From positions 29,132 to 93,131 of the forward strand of contig JAMCPM010000016.1 of the NCBI GenBank assembly GCA_023382335.1: a stretch of DNA of 64,000 nt, read 5' to 3'. The position numbers were made by a program, and so were the translations under genes. Origin of the DNA: Actinomycetota bacterium (GTDB taxonomy: Bacteria > Actinomycetota > Thermoleophilia > BMS3ABIN01). How positions within the stretch are numbered: position 1 is the stretch's first letter; each line of letters begins with the position of its first letter. The notes beneath the pieces were generated by a model. That model searched no databases. It was not told the DNA's origin and saw nothing but the letters and a program-made list of their open reading frames with translations. Positions 33,577 through 41,889 of this stretch are shown here, piece by piece.

Positions 33577-35017
33577 CCTCAAGATATACCTTCCTGTTGT
33601 CCCAATCGATCCTGAGCGTGGCGCTTCCGCCGCTGCTGAGATAAAAGAGGGTCTGATCGCGGTCAAGCGGCAGCTTCATGGCGCCGGGAACCCCAGGCGA
33701 GAGATACTCCTCGAAGATGACAACGTTCCGGACAGCCGGCGGCAGGGCCGCAGCCGGGTGTTTTTCGACCGAAGGGTCGAAGGTCCAGTTGCGGTATCCG
33801 GGCAGGTAAAAACGGGCCTGCTGGTAATCAAAAACGGAGACGATCAGGGTCGTGTCCGGATCGAAGTTCTGTTCGATGGTGGCGATCTTCGAGCGCAGGA
33901 TGTCATCTCGCGCCGCCAGGCGGTTGGCCGAGAGCGGCGGCGACAGCACCAGGAACAGCAGCAGGTTCACAAGCAGCAGAGGCACGGCGACCATCCAGGT
34001 GAGCCTCGAGGAGCCCGCCCAGACCTGCAGCGTCCAGGCCAGCAGCAGCAGCAGCGCCGGCAGGAACGAGAAGACGTAACCATATTCACCGACATGGATG
34101 AGGGCATAGAAAAGAACGCTGGGCGCCATCCAGACCAGCAGGAAGGCAAGCCTGCGATCGCGCAGCAACCGTCGCGTCTCATGCCTGGACAGAACCACGA
34201 TCAACAGCAGCAGCAGCGCCGCCGCGGCCGCACTCCCGAAGAGCAGGAACCTCCCCAGGGCGGAGGTGTTGGTCCAGAGCCCCGCGGCGCCGCGGCCGAA
34301 GATGGAAAAATAGGTCAGCAGATATTCGCTCTGCCGGGACGAGGCGTCCTGATAGGGCCCGAATCCGCCGGACAGGAGAGCCGAGGGAATGTACCAGGCG
34401 GCGATGCCGCCAACCAGCAGCAGGGCGGATCCGGCCTGGCGCCACCATCCCTTGTTCCAGGCTCCCAAGATCAGCAGCGGCAGCATGAAGGGCAGCAGAT
34501 CCTGGCGGAAACCCGAGGCCAGGCCCAGCAGCAGTCCGGCGGGTATCAGCCAGTTCGCCGAGCCCTGCCAGAGCCGCCAGCCGGCGCCCGCAAGGGAGAT
34601 ACTCAGGAAAGCCAGCAGCGTATAGGGATAGGCCGCCTCGCCGTAAGCCCAGAAGCTGAGGCTGGTGGCCAGAAGCAGCGCCGCGATCAGGCCGGCGTCG
34701 CGGTTGAAGATGGCCTTCCCCAGCCAGAACAGCGCCGCCACCGCGGCCGCGGAGAAGAAGATGCTGATCCAGACCATGGCGGAGTTGGCGTCGCCGGTGG
34801 CGTGGTTGACGAGCCAGACGAGTCCTACATAAAAGACGTGGCCGGGCGGTTGCGGCTGATCGATGGTGACGTCAAAGTGGCCGATCGCCCGCGTGTAGAG
34901 GACTGAATCCCAGGCGTAGAGCATGGCGGTGCGGAAAGGAATGCGTGACAGGAAAGTAAGGGCGAACAGGCCCGCGGCGATTATCCAGTCTGTCCGTTTG
35001 CCTGCCGGGGCGGGCAC
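33569..35017 (-). CDS. Polytopic GT39/ArnT-like glycosyltransferase or related membrane protein
   Basis: 482 residues with roughly ten transmembrane segments and a C-terminal extracytoplasmic domain (about 370-482). The first loop carries DSVLYTRAIGHFDVTIDQPQPP, split here as DSVLYTRAIGHFD and DQPQPPGHVFYVGL. This is similar to the acidic loop followed by PPG/P in C-type glycosyltransferases of the GT39/PMT superfamily. These use polyprenyl-phosphate sugars outside the membrane. Acceptor unknown. Start is a GTG 3 bp after the small cytochrome stop, in an apparent operon with the methyltransferase. Confidence 0.7.
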   Translation of the reverse strand: MPAPAGKRTDWIIAAGLFALTFLSRIPFRTAMLYAWDSVLYTRAIGHFDVTIDQPQPPGHVFYVGLVWLVNHATGDANSAMVWISIFFSAAAVAALFWLGKAIFNRDAGLIAALLLATSLSFWAYGEAAYPYTLLAFLSISLAGAGWRLWQGSANWLIPAGLLLGLASGFRQDLLPFMLPLLILGAWNKGWWRQAGSALLLVGGIAAWYIPSALLSGGFGPYQDASSRQSEYLLTYFSIFGRGAAGLWTNTSALGRFLLFGSAAAAALLLLLIVVLSRHETRRLLRDRRLAFLLVWMAPSVLFYALIHVGEYGYVFSFLPALLLLLAWTLQVWAGSSRLTWMVAVPLLLVNLLLFLVLSPPLSANRLAARDDILRSKIATIEQNFDPDTTLIVSVFDYQQARFYLPGYRNWTFDPSVEKHPAAALPPAVRNVVIFEEYLSPGVPGAMKLPLDRDQTLFYLSSGGSATLRIDWDNRKVYLEDE

Positions 35018-35020
35018 GAT

Positions 35021-35239
35021 TTACTGCTTGGCGGGATGGTGGCAGGAGGTGCAGTCCGCCTTCCTGGGATGGTCGGTCCTGGGCGCTCCCTGGGAACCAT
35101 CTTCGTGGCAGCTGCTGCAATTTTCATAGCTTCCGGTGACGGCATGCGGGGTGGGCGAGGGCGAGGAGGCGGCAAAGGCGCAGCCCCAGCTCCCGAGAGC
35201 CAGCAGGATTATGGTCGCCAGTGCAGCCGCAGTTTTCAT
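35021..35239 (-). CDS. Diheme mini c-type cytochrome
   Basis: Only 72 residues from the ATG at 35239, which has a GGAGGAA site directly upstream. Signal peptide at about 1-25 (ends AFAAS). The mature chain of about 48 residues holds two heme sites, CSSCH and CTSCH, plus additional histidines (HPRK, HHPAK). It resembles a single unit of the larger doubled-CXXCH proteins encoded nearby. It lies between ahbB and the membrane glycosyltransferase on one strand. Confidence 0.8.
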   Translation of the reverse strand: MKTAAALATIILLALGSWGCAFAASSPSPTPHAVTGSYENCSSCHEDGSQGAPRTDHPRKADCTSCHHPAKQ

Positions 35240-35283
35240 TTTCCTCCACGCTGTTAAAAGGCGTCGAGCTTTCGCGCCAGTGC

Positions 35284-35763
35284 TCACTCCACGAAATATC
35301 TCATGCTGATCTTCTTGAATTCCCGGCTGCTGAAAAGCAGCTCGTAATCGTCGATGCCCACCTTGCGGGAAAGTCCGGCCGCCACCTGGTCGCATTCCTC
35401 GCGGGTCGCGGCGTGGATCATGGCAAAGACATTATAACTCCAGTTCTCCGCCCTCGGGCGCTGATAACAATGGCTGACCTCGACCGACTCGGCAAAGGCG
35501 CGGCCTACCTCCTCGGCGCGCTCGTCGGGAACGTTCCAGGCGCTCATGGCGTTGGCCTTGTAGCCGAGGCGTTGATGGCGCACCATCGCCCCGAAGCGGC
35601 GGATTGTGCCGTCGGCCAGCCATTCCTTCATCTTGCCCAGCACTTCCTCCTCGGTCATACCGGCGGCGGCGGCGATGTCCGCGAACGGAGCCGGCGTCAG
35701 GGGGATGTCGTCCTGCAGCAGCCGCACCAGTTCCATTTCCTTTGGGGAAAAGACCCTAGGCAT
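35284..35763 (-). CDS. ahbB: Siroheme decarboxylase subunit AhbB (Lrp/AsnC fold)
   Basis: AhbA and AhbB together remove two acetate carboxyls of siroheme to give 12,18-didecarboxysiroheme, the first step of the alternative heme route. 159 residues with an N-terminal winged helix (MELVRLLQDDIPLTPAPFADI, seen as LVRLLQDDIPLTP) and GTIRRFGAMVRHQRLGYKANAMSAWNV, seen as IRRFGAMVRHQRLGY; this motif is diagnostic for the family. ENWSYNVFAMIH contains the conserved aromatic/His region. It overlaps ahbA by 8 bp, so equal synthesis of both subunits is likely. Confidence 0.93.
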   Translation of the reverse strand: MPRVFSPKEMELVRLLQDDIPLTPAPFADIAAAAGMTEEEVLGKMKEWLADGTIRRFGAMVRHQRLGYKANAMSAWNVPDERAEEVGRAFAESVEVSHCYQRPRAENWSYNVFAMIHAATREECDQVAAGLSRKVGIDDYELLFSSREFKKISMRYFVE

Positions 35764-36220
35764 CCGCGATCACCGGCAGGTCGACCTGGATCTTGAACAG
35801 CTTGTCGGCGGGAAGGTTGATGATGGGGCCGATGCCGGCCCGCTCTTCCATCTCGGCGAGGATGCCGCTGATGCGCTCGCGGCTCGGGGCTATCAGCGTG
35901 AACCACATGTTGTAGTGGTGGTTGCGTTCGTAATTGTGGGTGACATTGAGATAGGAATTTACGACCTCGACGGCGTTTTCGAGCTTTTCCGGAGGAACGT
36001 GCACGGCGCAGAGGGTGCTGGCATAGCCGAGCTTGCGCGAATCGAAAGAAGCGCCCATGCGGCGGATCTCGCCGGAATCCTTGATGCCCCTGATGCGCTC
36101 GATGACCTCTTCCTCGCCGAGGCCCAGCTGAGCGCCGATCTCGGCGTAGGGATGCGCGGTGACCGGGAAGCTGGCCTGTATCAGCGTTACGATTTTTTTG
36201 TCGGTGTCATCCATGCGCAT
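35756..36220 (-). CDS. ahbA: Siroheme decarboxylase subunit AhbA (Lrp/AsnC fold)
   Basis: The partner of AhbB. 154 residues. An HTH-like N-terminus (DKKIVTLIQASFPVTAHPY) is followed by GEIRRMGASFDSRKLGY and THNYERNHHYNMWFTLI, the typical siroheme decarboxylase substrate-binding segments. Despite the Lrp/AsnC resemblance the family are enzymes or, as the NirDLGH group, heme d1 enzymes; the ahbC and ahbD neighbours favour the heme b route. A long imperfect palindrome separates it from ahbD. Confidence 0.93.
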   Translation of the reverse strand: MRMDDTDKKIVTLIQASFPVTAHPYAEIGAQLGLGEEEVIERIRGIKDSGEIRRMGASFDSRKLGYASTLCAVHVPPEKLENAVEVVNSYLNVTHNYERNHHYNMWFTLIAPSRERISGILAEMEERAGIGPIINLPADKLFKIQVDLPVIADA

Positions 36221-36275
36221 TCATTTCGATCATTCCCAAAATTTCGATCGGTCCGGAAATTGTCTTGATTTGTGT

Positions 36276-36388
36276 CGCCGGGGAACGGGCATTCCCGTAG
36301 CGATACTGGCGAAGCCCCACCGGGATTCGACAGTCAAACGAGATACTGGCTGAGCCGTATCGCCGAGGGTATGCCCGTTCCCCCGGCG
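36276..36388. repeat. Long imperfect inverted repeat between ahbD and ahbA
   Basis: Arms at 36276-36306 and 36357-36388 are about 31 bp and nearly complementary (one gap and a few mismatches), with a 50-bp loop. Near-direct repeats GATACTGGCGAAGCC and GATACTGGCTGAGCC lie at 36302 and 36342. It could be a mobile palindromic repeat, an RNA stability element, or an attenuator separating ahbC-ahbD from ahbA-ahbB. Confidence 0.75.
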
Positions 36389-36397
36389 CCATGAATT

Positions 36398-37546
36398 CTA
36401 AGTTTTTTTCCTGGCCTTGGGCTCGTACACGCAGTAAGGCTCTTCGGCCAGATAATCTCCTGTTTCTTCGTAGGCCCGCGCCCGGCAGCCGCCGCAGAAA
36501 CGGCGGTATTCGCAATAGCCGCAACGGCCGTGATAACCCTCGAGGTCGCGCATCTCCCTGAACACCGGCGAGTTATGCCAGACGTCGCCGAAGCTCTGCT
36601 CGTTGAGGTCGCCGCATTTTACATCAAGGAAGCCACAAATCTGAACCTCGCCCTTGTAGGAGATGAAACAGAAGCCCTGGCCGCCGAGGCAGCCCTTGCT
36701 CATGGCGTCCATGCCGTGGGTCTCCACCGTGACCTTCTTGCCCTCGGCGTGGGCCCTCTGCCTGAGGATGCGGTAATAATGCGGCGCGCAGGTCGGCTTG
36801 AAGTTGAGCGGCACGGTCTCGCGCTGGTCGTAGACCCAGTTGAGGGTCTCCTCGTATTGTGATGGCGAGAGCTCCTGGTCGGCGAGCTCGTCCTTGGCTC
36901 GTCCGGTCGGCACCAGCAGGAATGGATGGAAAGCGACCGCGCCCAGGTCGATGGCCAGCTGCAGGATGTCGGGCAGTTCGGCCAGGTTGACTTTGGTCAC
37001 GGTTGTGTTGATCTGAAACTCGAGGCCGGCCTTTCTGGCCGCCTTGATGCCGTCCATGACTTCTTCGAAGGCGCCGGGCACGCGGCGGAAAGCGTCGTGG
37101 GTCTCAGCGGTGGCGCCGTCGACGCTCAGCGAGATGCGGTCGATGCCGGACTCCTTGAGCCGCCGGGCGTTTTCCTCATTCAGAAGAGTGCCGCAGGGGG
37201 ACATCACCATCTTCAGGCCCTTTTCGGTGCCGTAGCGGGCGATCTCGAAAACGTTTTCGCGCAACATGGGATCGCCGCCGGTAAGGATGACGATAGGACT
37301 GCCCACGGCCGCGATCTCGTCGATTATCTGGAAGGCTTTTTCAGTCGAGAGCTCGCCCGGATAGGGGCCCTTGTTGGCCGCGGCGCGGCAGTGCCGGCAG
37401 GAAAGGTTGCAGCGGCGGGTTACTTCCCAGGCGACCAGGCGCGGCGCCGGCTGTTCGCCGGGCTTGCCGCCGTGATGGCCGGCGCCACCGGGATGTCCCC
37501 CGGAACGATCGCCCGCCGGCCCGCCTGGATGTCCGTGCTCAGCCAA
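36398..37546 (-). CDS. ahbD: Heme b synthase AhbD (radical SAM)
   Basis: Converts Fe-coproporphyrin III to heme b by oxidative decarboxylation of two propionates, using SAM. The radical-SAM cluster motif CNLSCRHC sits in VAWEVTRRCNLSCRHCRA. A C-terminal SPASM-type cysteine set (CGYCEYRRFCGGCRA, then YCVYEP) should hold an auxiliary [4Fe-4S] cluster. The start is probably a TTG overlapping the ahbC stop, giving an unusual Gly/His-rich N-terminus (HGHPGG...HHGGKPG). 382 residues. PqqE/NirJ relatives look similar, but the gene context identifies AhbD. Confidence 0.92.
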   Translation of the reverse strand: MAEHGHPGGPAGDRSGGHPGGAGHHGGKPGEQPAPRLVAWEVTRRCNLSCRHCRAAANKGPYPGELSTEKAFQIIDEIAAVGSPIVILTGGDPMLRENVFEIARYGTEKGLKMVMSPCGTLLNEENARRLKESGIDRISLSVDGATAETHDAFRRVPGAFEEVMDGIKAARKAGLEFQINTTVTKVNLAELPDILQLAIDLGAVAFHPFLLVPTGRAKDELADQELSPSQYEETLNWVYDQRETVPLNFKPTCAPHYYRILRQRAHAEGKKVTVETHGMDAMSKGCLGGQGFCFISYKGEVQICGFLDVKCGDLNEQSFGDVWHNSPVFREMRDLEGYHGRCGYCEYRRFCGGCRARAYEETGDYLAEEPYCVYEPKARKKT

Positions 37547-38741
37547 TCTCCTCGTCGGTGAGGTAGCAGGCCGGATCGGGGGCCCAGGGGTCGCCATAAA
37601 CCAGGTCGGCGCGCACGCGCAGTGCGCCGCCGCAGGCATCGAACCATTTGCAGGAAGCGCAGCGGCCGTGGATGTGGCTGCGCCGGTCCTTGAGCCCGGC
37701 CATCAGCGGGTCGGAGGTGTCCATCCATATCTCGCTGAAAGGCCGCTCGCGGACGTTGCCGAAGCTGTAGTGCATCCAGAACTGGTCGGCATGGACGTTG
37801 CCCTTGAAATCGATGTCGCTGAAGCCCACGCCGGAACTGTAGAGGCCGCCGCCGTTCCATTTCAGCAGCTTCATCACGGCCTCGGCCCGCTCCGGGGATT
37901 CCTCCAGCAGCTTCATGTACAGGTAGATGCCGTCGACGTGATTGTCCACGGTGAGGATGTCCTTTTCCAGGCCGCGGTCGTGCATGTCCTTGGTGCGGGC
38001 GAGGATGATGTCGAGCGCGTCGCGGCTCTCCTCATGGGTGAGGTCGTCGCTCTCCTTGCCGCGCCCGGAATAGACAAGATGGTAGAAACATGCTCTATCG
38101 ATGCCCTCGGCCTCGATAAAGTCGAAGATGCGGTGGAGGTCCTTGTAGTTGTGCCGGGTGAGCGTCAGCCTCAGGCCGACCCGCTGCTCGACCGCCTTGC
38201 AGTTGCGGAATCCCGCCATCGCCTTATCGAAGGCGCCCTTGTGGCCGCGGAAGGCGTCGTTGATGTCGCCGATGCCGTCAAGGCTGATGCCGACGTAGGT
38301 GAAGCCCAGGTCCTTGATCGTCTGGGCCACGTCGCGGGTGATGAGCGTGCCGTTGGTCGAGAGCGTCGGGCGGATGCCCAGCGAGACCGCGTGGCCGACC
38401 AGCTCGAAGAGATCCTTGCGCATCAGCGGCTCGCCGCCGGAAAAGAGCAGCGCCGGTATCTGGAACTGCGCCAGGTCGTCGATGAGGGCCTTGCCCTCTT
38501 CGGTCGTCAGCTCGCCCTCGTATTTTTTCGATTCGGAGTCGGTGTAGCAGTGCACGCACTTGAGGTTGCAGGTGCGGCTGGTGTTCCAGGCGACCACGGG
38601 ACGGCGCTCGGCTGCGGTCTTGGGCTGGCGCGGGATGTAGGGCATGCCCTTCATCTCCTGGTCCTTCTGGTTGCCATGCCCGTAACGCAGCGAATCGGCG
38701 GGCGTATCGCGGTCGCAATATAGGCGGGTGATGTCGATCAT
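37539..38741 (-). CDS. ahbC: 12,18-didecarboxysiroheme deacetylase AhbC (radical SAM)
   Basis: Removes the two acetate side chains to make Fe-coproporphyrin III. 400 residues beginning MIDITRLYC, the usual AhbC start. The radical-SAM motif CNLKCVHC lies in WNTSRTCNLKCVHCYTDSE. The SPASM region ends with GRCASCKWFDACGGALRVRA. The N-terminal ATG overlaps the cobA-hemD stop by 4 bp (ATGA), and ahbD starts within its final codons, so cobA-hemD, ahbC and ahbD are coupled. Confidence 0.93.
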   Translation of the reverse strand: MIDITRLYCDRDTPADSLRYGHGNQKDQEMKGMPYIPRQPKTAAERRPVVAWNTSRTCNLKCVHCYTDSESKKYEGELTTEEGKALIDDLAQFQIPALLFSGGEPLMRKDLFELVGHAVSLGIRPTLSTNGTLITRDVAQTIKDLGFTYVGISLDGIGDINDAFRGHKGAFDKAMAGFRNCKAVEQRVGLRLTLTRHNYKDLHRIFDFIEAEGIDRACFYHLVYSGRGKESDDLTHEESRDALDIILARTKDMHDRGLEKDILTVDNHVDGIYLYMKLLEESPERAEAVMKLLKWNGGGLYSSGVGFSDIDFKGNVHADQFWMHYSFGNVRERPFSEIWMDTSDPLMAGLKDRRSHIHGRCASCKWFDACGGALRVRADLVYGDPWAPDPACYLTDEEIG

Positions 38742-40330
38742 TTTTCTTCCCTTGTCAGCGCCTTGACCAGCCCCGGGATGGTGTACTCACCGGCGACCAG
38801 GTCGACCCGGAGACCCAGGTCCCTGGCGGTTTCAGCAGTCACGGGGCCGATGCAGGCGATGGTTACACTCCCGGGGAGAGCCTGGAAATCGAAGTCTTCG
38901 AGGAGCTTCACAAAATTCTTGACCGTGGATGAGCTGGTAAAAGTAATGATATCAATTTCCCCGCTCAAGAGCATTTCCCGCATCTCCTGCGAGCCGGAAT
39001 CGTCGAGCACGGTCTCGTAAGCGTTGACGACCTCGACCTGGGCGCCGGCTTCGGCCAGCTTCTCCGGAAGCACCTCGCGCGCTTCCCTGGCGCGGGGAAT
39101 GAGCACCCGGGCGCCGGCCGCTCCCCGTTCGAGCAGGCCTTCGAGCACAGCTTCGGCGCGGTACTCCGCGGGCACGAAATCTATCCTGAGGCCGCGGCGC
39201 GCCAGCGACGCGGCCGTCGCCGGGCCGATGGCTCCCAGCTTGATCCCCTTGAGGTCGCGAACGTCGCCTGCAAGGTCCAGCCGTTCGAAAAACTGCTCGA
39301 CGCCGTTGACGCTGGTGAAGACTATCCAGTCGTAAGCGACACCGTTGCCGGCCGCGCCCTGGGCCGCGGAGCCCTCGCCGGCTACGCCTTCGGCCGCAAC
39401 GCCATCGCGCATGGTGGCGATGGCCGCGTCGAGGGCCTTGTAGCCGTCATCGGGCCCGGTCACCTTGATCGTGGGAAATTCCACCGGCACCGCGCCGGCT
39501 GCCGCCAGCGCCGCCACCAGGTCGCTCGCCTGGCTGCGCGAGCGCGTCACCACGACGCGTTTGCCGAACAGGGGACGGTCCTCGAACCAGTGCAGTTGCT
39601 CCCGCAGCGCCACCACTTCGCCGACGATGGTGATCGCCGGCGCCTTGAAGCCGCGGTCCTTGACTAATTGAACGATATTTGACAGCGTGCCGGTAAGAGT
39701 CTCCTGCCGCGGGGTCGTGCCCCAGCGGATCAGCGCTACCGGCGTCTCCGGGCTGCGCCCGTTCTTCACCAGGTTCTCAACGATGAAGGGAAGGTTCTTG
39801 ACGCCCATGAAGAAGACGATCGTGCCCACGGCCGTGGAGAGCTTCTCCCAGTTGATAGTCGACTCGGTCTTGGTAGGATCCTCATGGCCGGTCACGAAGG
39901 CCATGTCGGTCGTGATGCCGCGATGGGTCACGGGGATTCCCGCGTAAGCCGGCACGGCGTAACCGGCGGAGATGCCGGGAACGACCTCGAAGGGTACCCC
40001 CGCCTCATGCAAGGCCAACGCCTCTTCGCCGCCGCGGCCGAAGATGAACGAATCGCCGCCCTTGAGCCGCGTGACGACGTTGCCGGCCAGGGCCTTGTCC
40101 ACGAGCAGCTGATTGATATCTGGCTGCTTCATGGTATGGTCGCCGCCCTTCTTGCCCACGTAGATGAGCTCGGCGCCGGGAGCGGCATACCCGAGCAGGG
40201 GCTTGCCGGCGAGATAGTCGTAGACGATGACGTCGGCACGCCGCATGCACTCCACGCCCTTGAGGGTGAAGAGTCCGGGATCTCCCGGTCCGGCGCCGAC
40301 AAGAAATACTTTACCCGTTTTGTCGTTCAT
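38738..40330 (-). CDS. Uroporphyrinogen-III C-methyltransferase / uroporphyrinogen-III synthase fusion
   Basis: A CobA-HemD fusion making uroporphyrinogen III and methylating it to precorrin-2, the branch to siroheme. The methyltransferase is residues 1-245: [31 protein letters not shown], and [12 protein letters not shown]. HemD runs from about 255 to 530 with [10 protein letters not shown] and [16 protein letters not shown]. Inside HemD, just before YDWIVF, there is a stretch of about 20 Gly/Ala-rich residues ([18 protein letters not shown]) that is unusual. The ATG at 40330 follows AAGGACC; a longer frame upstream is unlikely. Confidence 0.94.
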   Translation of the reverse strand: MNDKTGKVFLVGAGPGDPGLFTLKGVECMRRADVIVYDYLAGKPLLGYAAPGAELIYVGKKGGDHTMKQPDINQLLVDKALAGNVVTRLKGGDSFIFGRGGEEALALHEAGVPFEVVPGISAGYAVPAYAGIPVTHRGITTDMAFVTGHEDPTKTESTINWEKLSTAVGTIVFFMGVKNLPFIVENLVKNGRSPETPVALIRWGTTPRQETLTGTLSNIVQLVKDRGFKAPAITIVGEVVALREQLHWFEDRPLFGKRVVVTRSRSQASDLVAALAAAGAVPVEFPTIKVTGPDDGYKALDAAIATMRDGVAAEGVAGEGSAAQGAAGNGVAYDWIVFTSVNGVEQFFERLDLAGDVRDLKGIKLGAIGPATAASLARRGLRIDFVPAEYRAEAVLEGLLERGAAGARVLIPRAREAREVLPEKLAEAGAQVEVVNAYETVLDDSGSQEMREMLLSGEIDIITFTSSSTVKNFVKLLEDFDFQALPGSVTIACIGPVTAETARDLGLRVDLVAGEYTIPGLVKALTREEK

Positions 40331-40389
40331 TGATGGTCCTTCACTTTGCCCGTTGCCGCATGCTTGTTTATTTCCCGAAGAGACTGCCT

Positions 40390-41058
40390 TCATTTGCCGG
40401 GGCTGCCCTGGGGGCAGAGTCCCAGTATCTCATCCGGCTTTTCAAAATAGAAGTCCGGCTCCAGTTCCTTGAGGCGGACCGGGGCGAACATCCCCCAGCC
40501 GACGGCCGCAGTGGCGGTTCCCGCCGCCTGGCCCGCTAGGATGTCGAAAGGGCTGTCGCCGATGTAGACCGACTCTTCCGGAGTCAGGTCCAGGCGGCGC
40601 ATCGCCAGCTGGATCGGCTTGGGCTTCGGCTTGTGCTCGTCGGTGTCGTCAGCGGCGACCACGGCGTCGAAATACGGCTCGATGGGGATGCTGCGAAAGG
40701 CCATGTCCACCGTCTCGCGGCTCTTGGAGGTGACGATGGCCAGCCTGGCGCCGCGGCGCCTCAGCTCTTCCAGCAGCGAATCGATCCCATCGTATGCTGC
40801 GATGTACTCGTCGTGCACGGCGTGGTTGTACTCGCGGTAAACGTCATAAAGCTCCTGCGCCTTGTCGCCGCCGAGCAGCTCCATCTGCTTCATCAGCGGC
40901 TGGCCAACGTTGGCGATCAGCACCTCGTCCGGTTTTACTTCCCCCAGGACCTCGCGCGCGGCGTGCCGGAAAGAGCGGGTGATCAGCTCCGAGGTATCGA
41001 CCAGGGTGCCGTCGAGGTCGAAGATGAACCCCTGAAAACATTTTTTTGGAAGTTTCAA
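40390..41058 (-). CDS. HAD-superfamily phosphatase (phosphoglycolate phosphatase/PpaX-like)
   Basis: The N-terminal FIFDLDGTLVDTSE is HAD motif I with the nucleophilic aspartate. IVTSKSRETV provides motif II (Thr/Ser) and VYIGDSPFDILAGQAAG motif IV. 222 residues with a helical C1 cap, as in Gph/PpaX. The substrate may be phosphoglycolate or pyrophosphate but is not proven. The ATG overlaps the surE stop by 4 bp, so it follows surE in one operon. Confidence 0.85.
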   Translation of the reverse strand: MKLPKKCFQGFIFDLDGTLVDTSELITRSFRHAAREVLGEVKPDEVLIANVGQPLMKQMELLGGDKAQELYDVYREYNHAVHDEYIAAYDGIDSLLEELRRRGARLAIVTSKSRETVDMAFRSIPIEPYFDAVVAADDTDEHKPKPKPIQLAMRRLDLTPEESVYIGDSPFDILAGQAAGTATAAVGWGMFAPVRLKELEPDFYFEKPDEILGLCPQGSPGK

Positions 41059-41882
41059 GATGCCCCCTGGCAGCCGTTGCGCCCGTTGTCCAGCAGCGTG
41101 TCGAGGCCCAGTTCTTGTATGAGCTCCATGCCGGCGAGGTTGGTGAGGGCAAAGTGGATGGGAGTAACCGAGATCTTGTCCTCGGCCAGCGCGTGGAAGT
41201 CTGTGCCCTCTTCCTCGTGGTAAGAGGGATCATCGCCGTAGATGTGGTATCGCCGGTGGCCGTTGCCGTCGCCGCCCTCCTCGATCAGCTCGTCGCGGTA
41301 GATGCGCTTGCCCAGCCGGGTAACCGCCGCGCCTCTTATCTCCGCGGACGGCAGGTTCGGCGAGTTGATGTTAAGCAGCACCGGCCCGGGGAGGCTGTTG
41401 CCGAGCACAGCTTCCGCCAGACGCGACGTGAAATCGGCCACGGTATCAAAATGGAAGACGCCCTCGTTGCCGGTCTCCTTCCAGCCGCCGGGGCGCTCGA
41501 TCGAGACGGCGATCGCGGGCGTGCCCAGCAGGATGCCCTCGAAGGCCGCGGCCACGGTTCCCGAATAGGTGATGTCGTCGCCGAGGTTGGGGCCGAGGTT
41601 GATTCCCGAGACCACGATATCGGGTTCCCAGTCAAGGAAACCCAGCGCCGCCAGGCGCACGCAGTCGACCGGAGTGCCGTCGACGGAGTAGCCGCTGGAG
41701 CCGTCAGGGAAGGAGACTTCCTGCACGTTGAGGGATTCGCCGATGGTGATGCCGCGGCCGATGGCGCTGCGGTTCTTGTCCGGGGCGATGACCGCGACCT
41801 CGCCGCAGCGTTCCATGGCCTGCTTCACCGCGAAAAGGCCGGGCGAAGAGATGCCGTCGTCGTTGGTGACCAGGACCTTCAA
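41055..41882 (-). CDS. surE: 5'/3'-nucleotidase SurE
   Basis: Divalent-metal nucleotidase hydrolysing nucleoside monophosphates; stationary-phase survival factor. The start is a TTG (KVLVTNDDG follows, the metal-binding DD motif). APDKNRSAIGRGIT and VVSGINLGPNLGDDITYSGTVAAA, seen as SGINLGPNLGDD and YSGTVAAAFEG, are the other family motifs. 275 residues, slightly above the usual 250-260 because of a C-terminal extension. It follows fmdB closely. Confidence 0.95.
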   Translation of the reverse strand: MKVLVTNDDGISSPGLFAVKQAMERCGEVAVIAPDKNRSAIGRGITIGESLNVQEVSFPDGSSGYSVDGTPVDCVRLAALGFLDWEPDIVVSGINLGPNLGDDITYSGTVAAAFEGILLGTPAIAVSIERPGGWKETGNEGVFHFDTVADFTSRLAEAVLGNSLPGPVLLNINSPNLPSAEIRGAAVTRLGKRIYRDELIEEGGDGNGHRRYHIYGDDPSYHEEEGTDFHALAEDKISVTPIHFALTNLAGMELIQELGLDTLLDNGRNGCQGAS

Positions 41883-41889
41883 CGCCGGC

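Noticed and set aside
33458..34906. A 482-codon plus-strand open frame opposite the membrane glycosyltransferase
   Set aside because: Its Gln/Arg-rich composition is the mirror of a Leu/Ala-rich membrane protein; no domain is visible.
36276..36388. Calling the palindrome a CRISPR or a riboswitch
   Set aside because: There is only one pair of arms, no spacer array, and no known heme or cobalamin aptamer core is recognisable.
36398..38741. Radical SAM genes as modifying enzymes for the precursor peptide
   Set aside because: They are coupled by overlap to cobA-hemD and lie near ahbA/ahbB, and their starts and cysteine motifs fit AhbC and AhbD.
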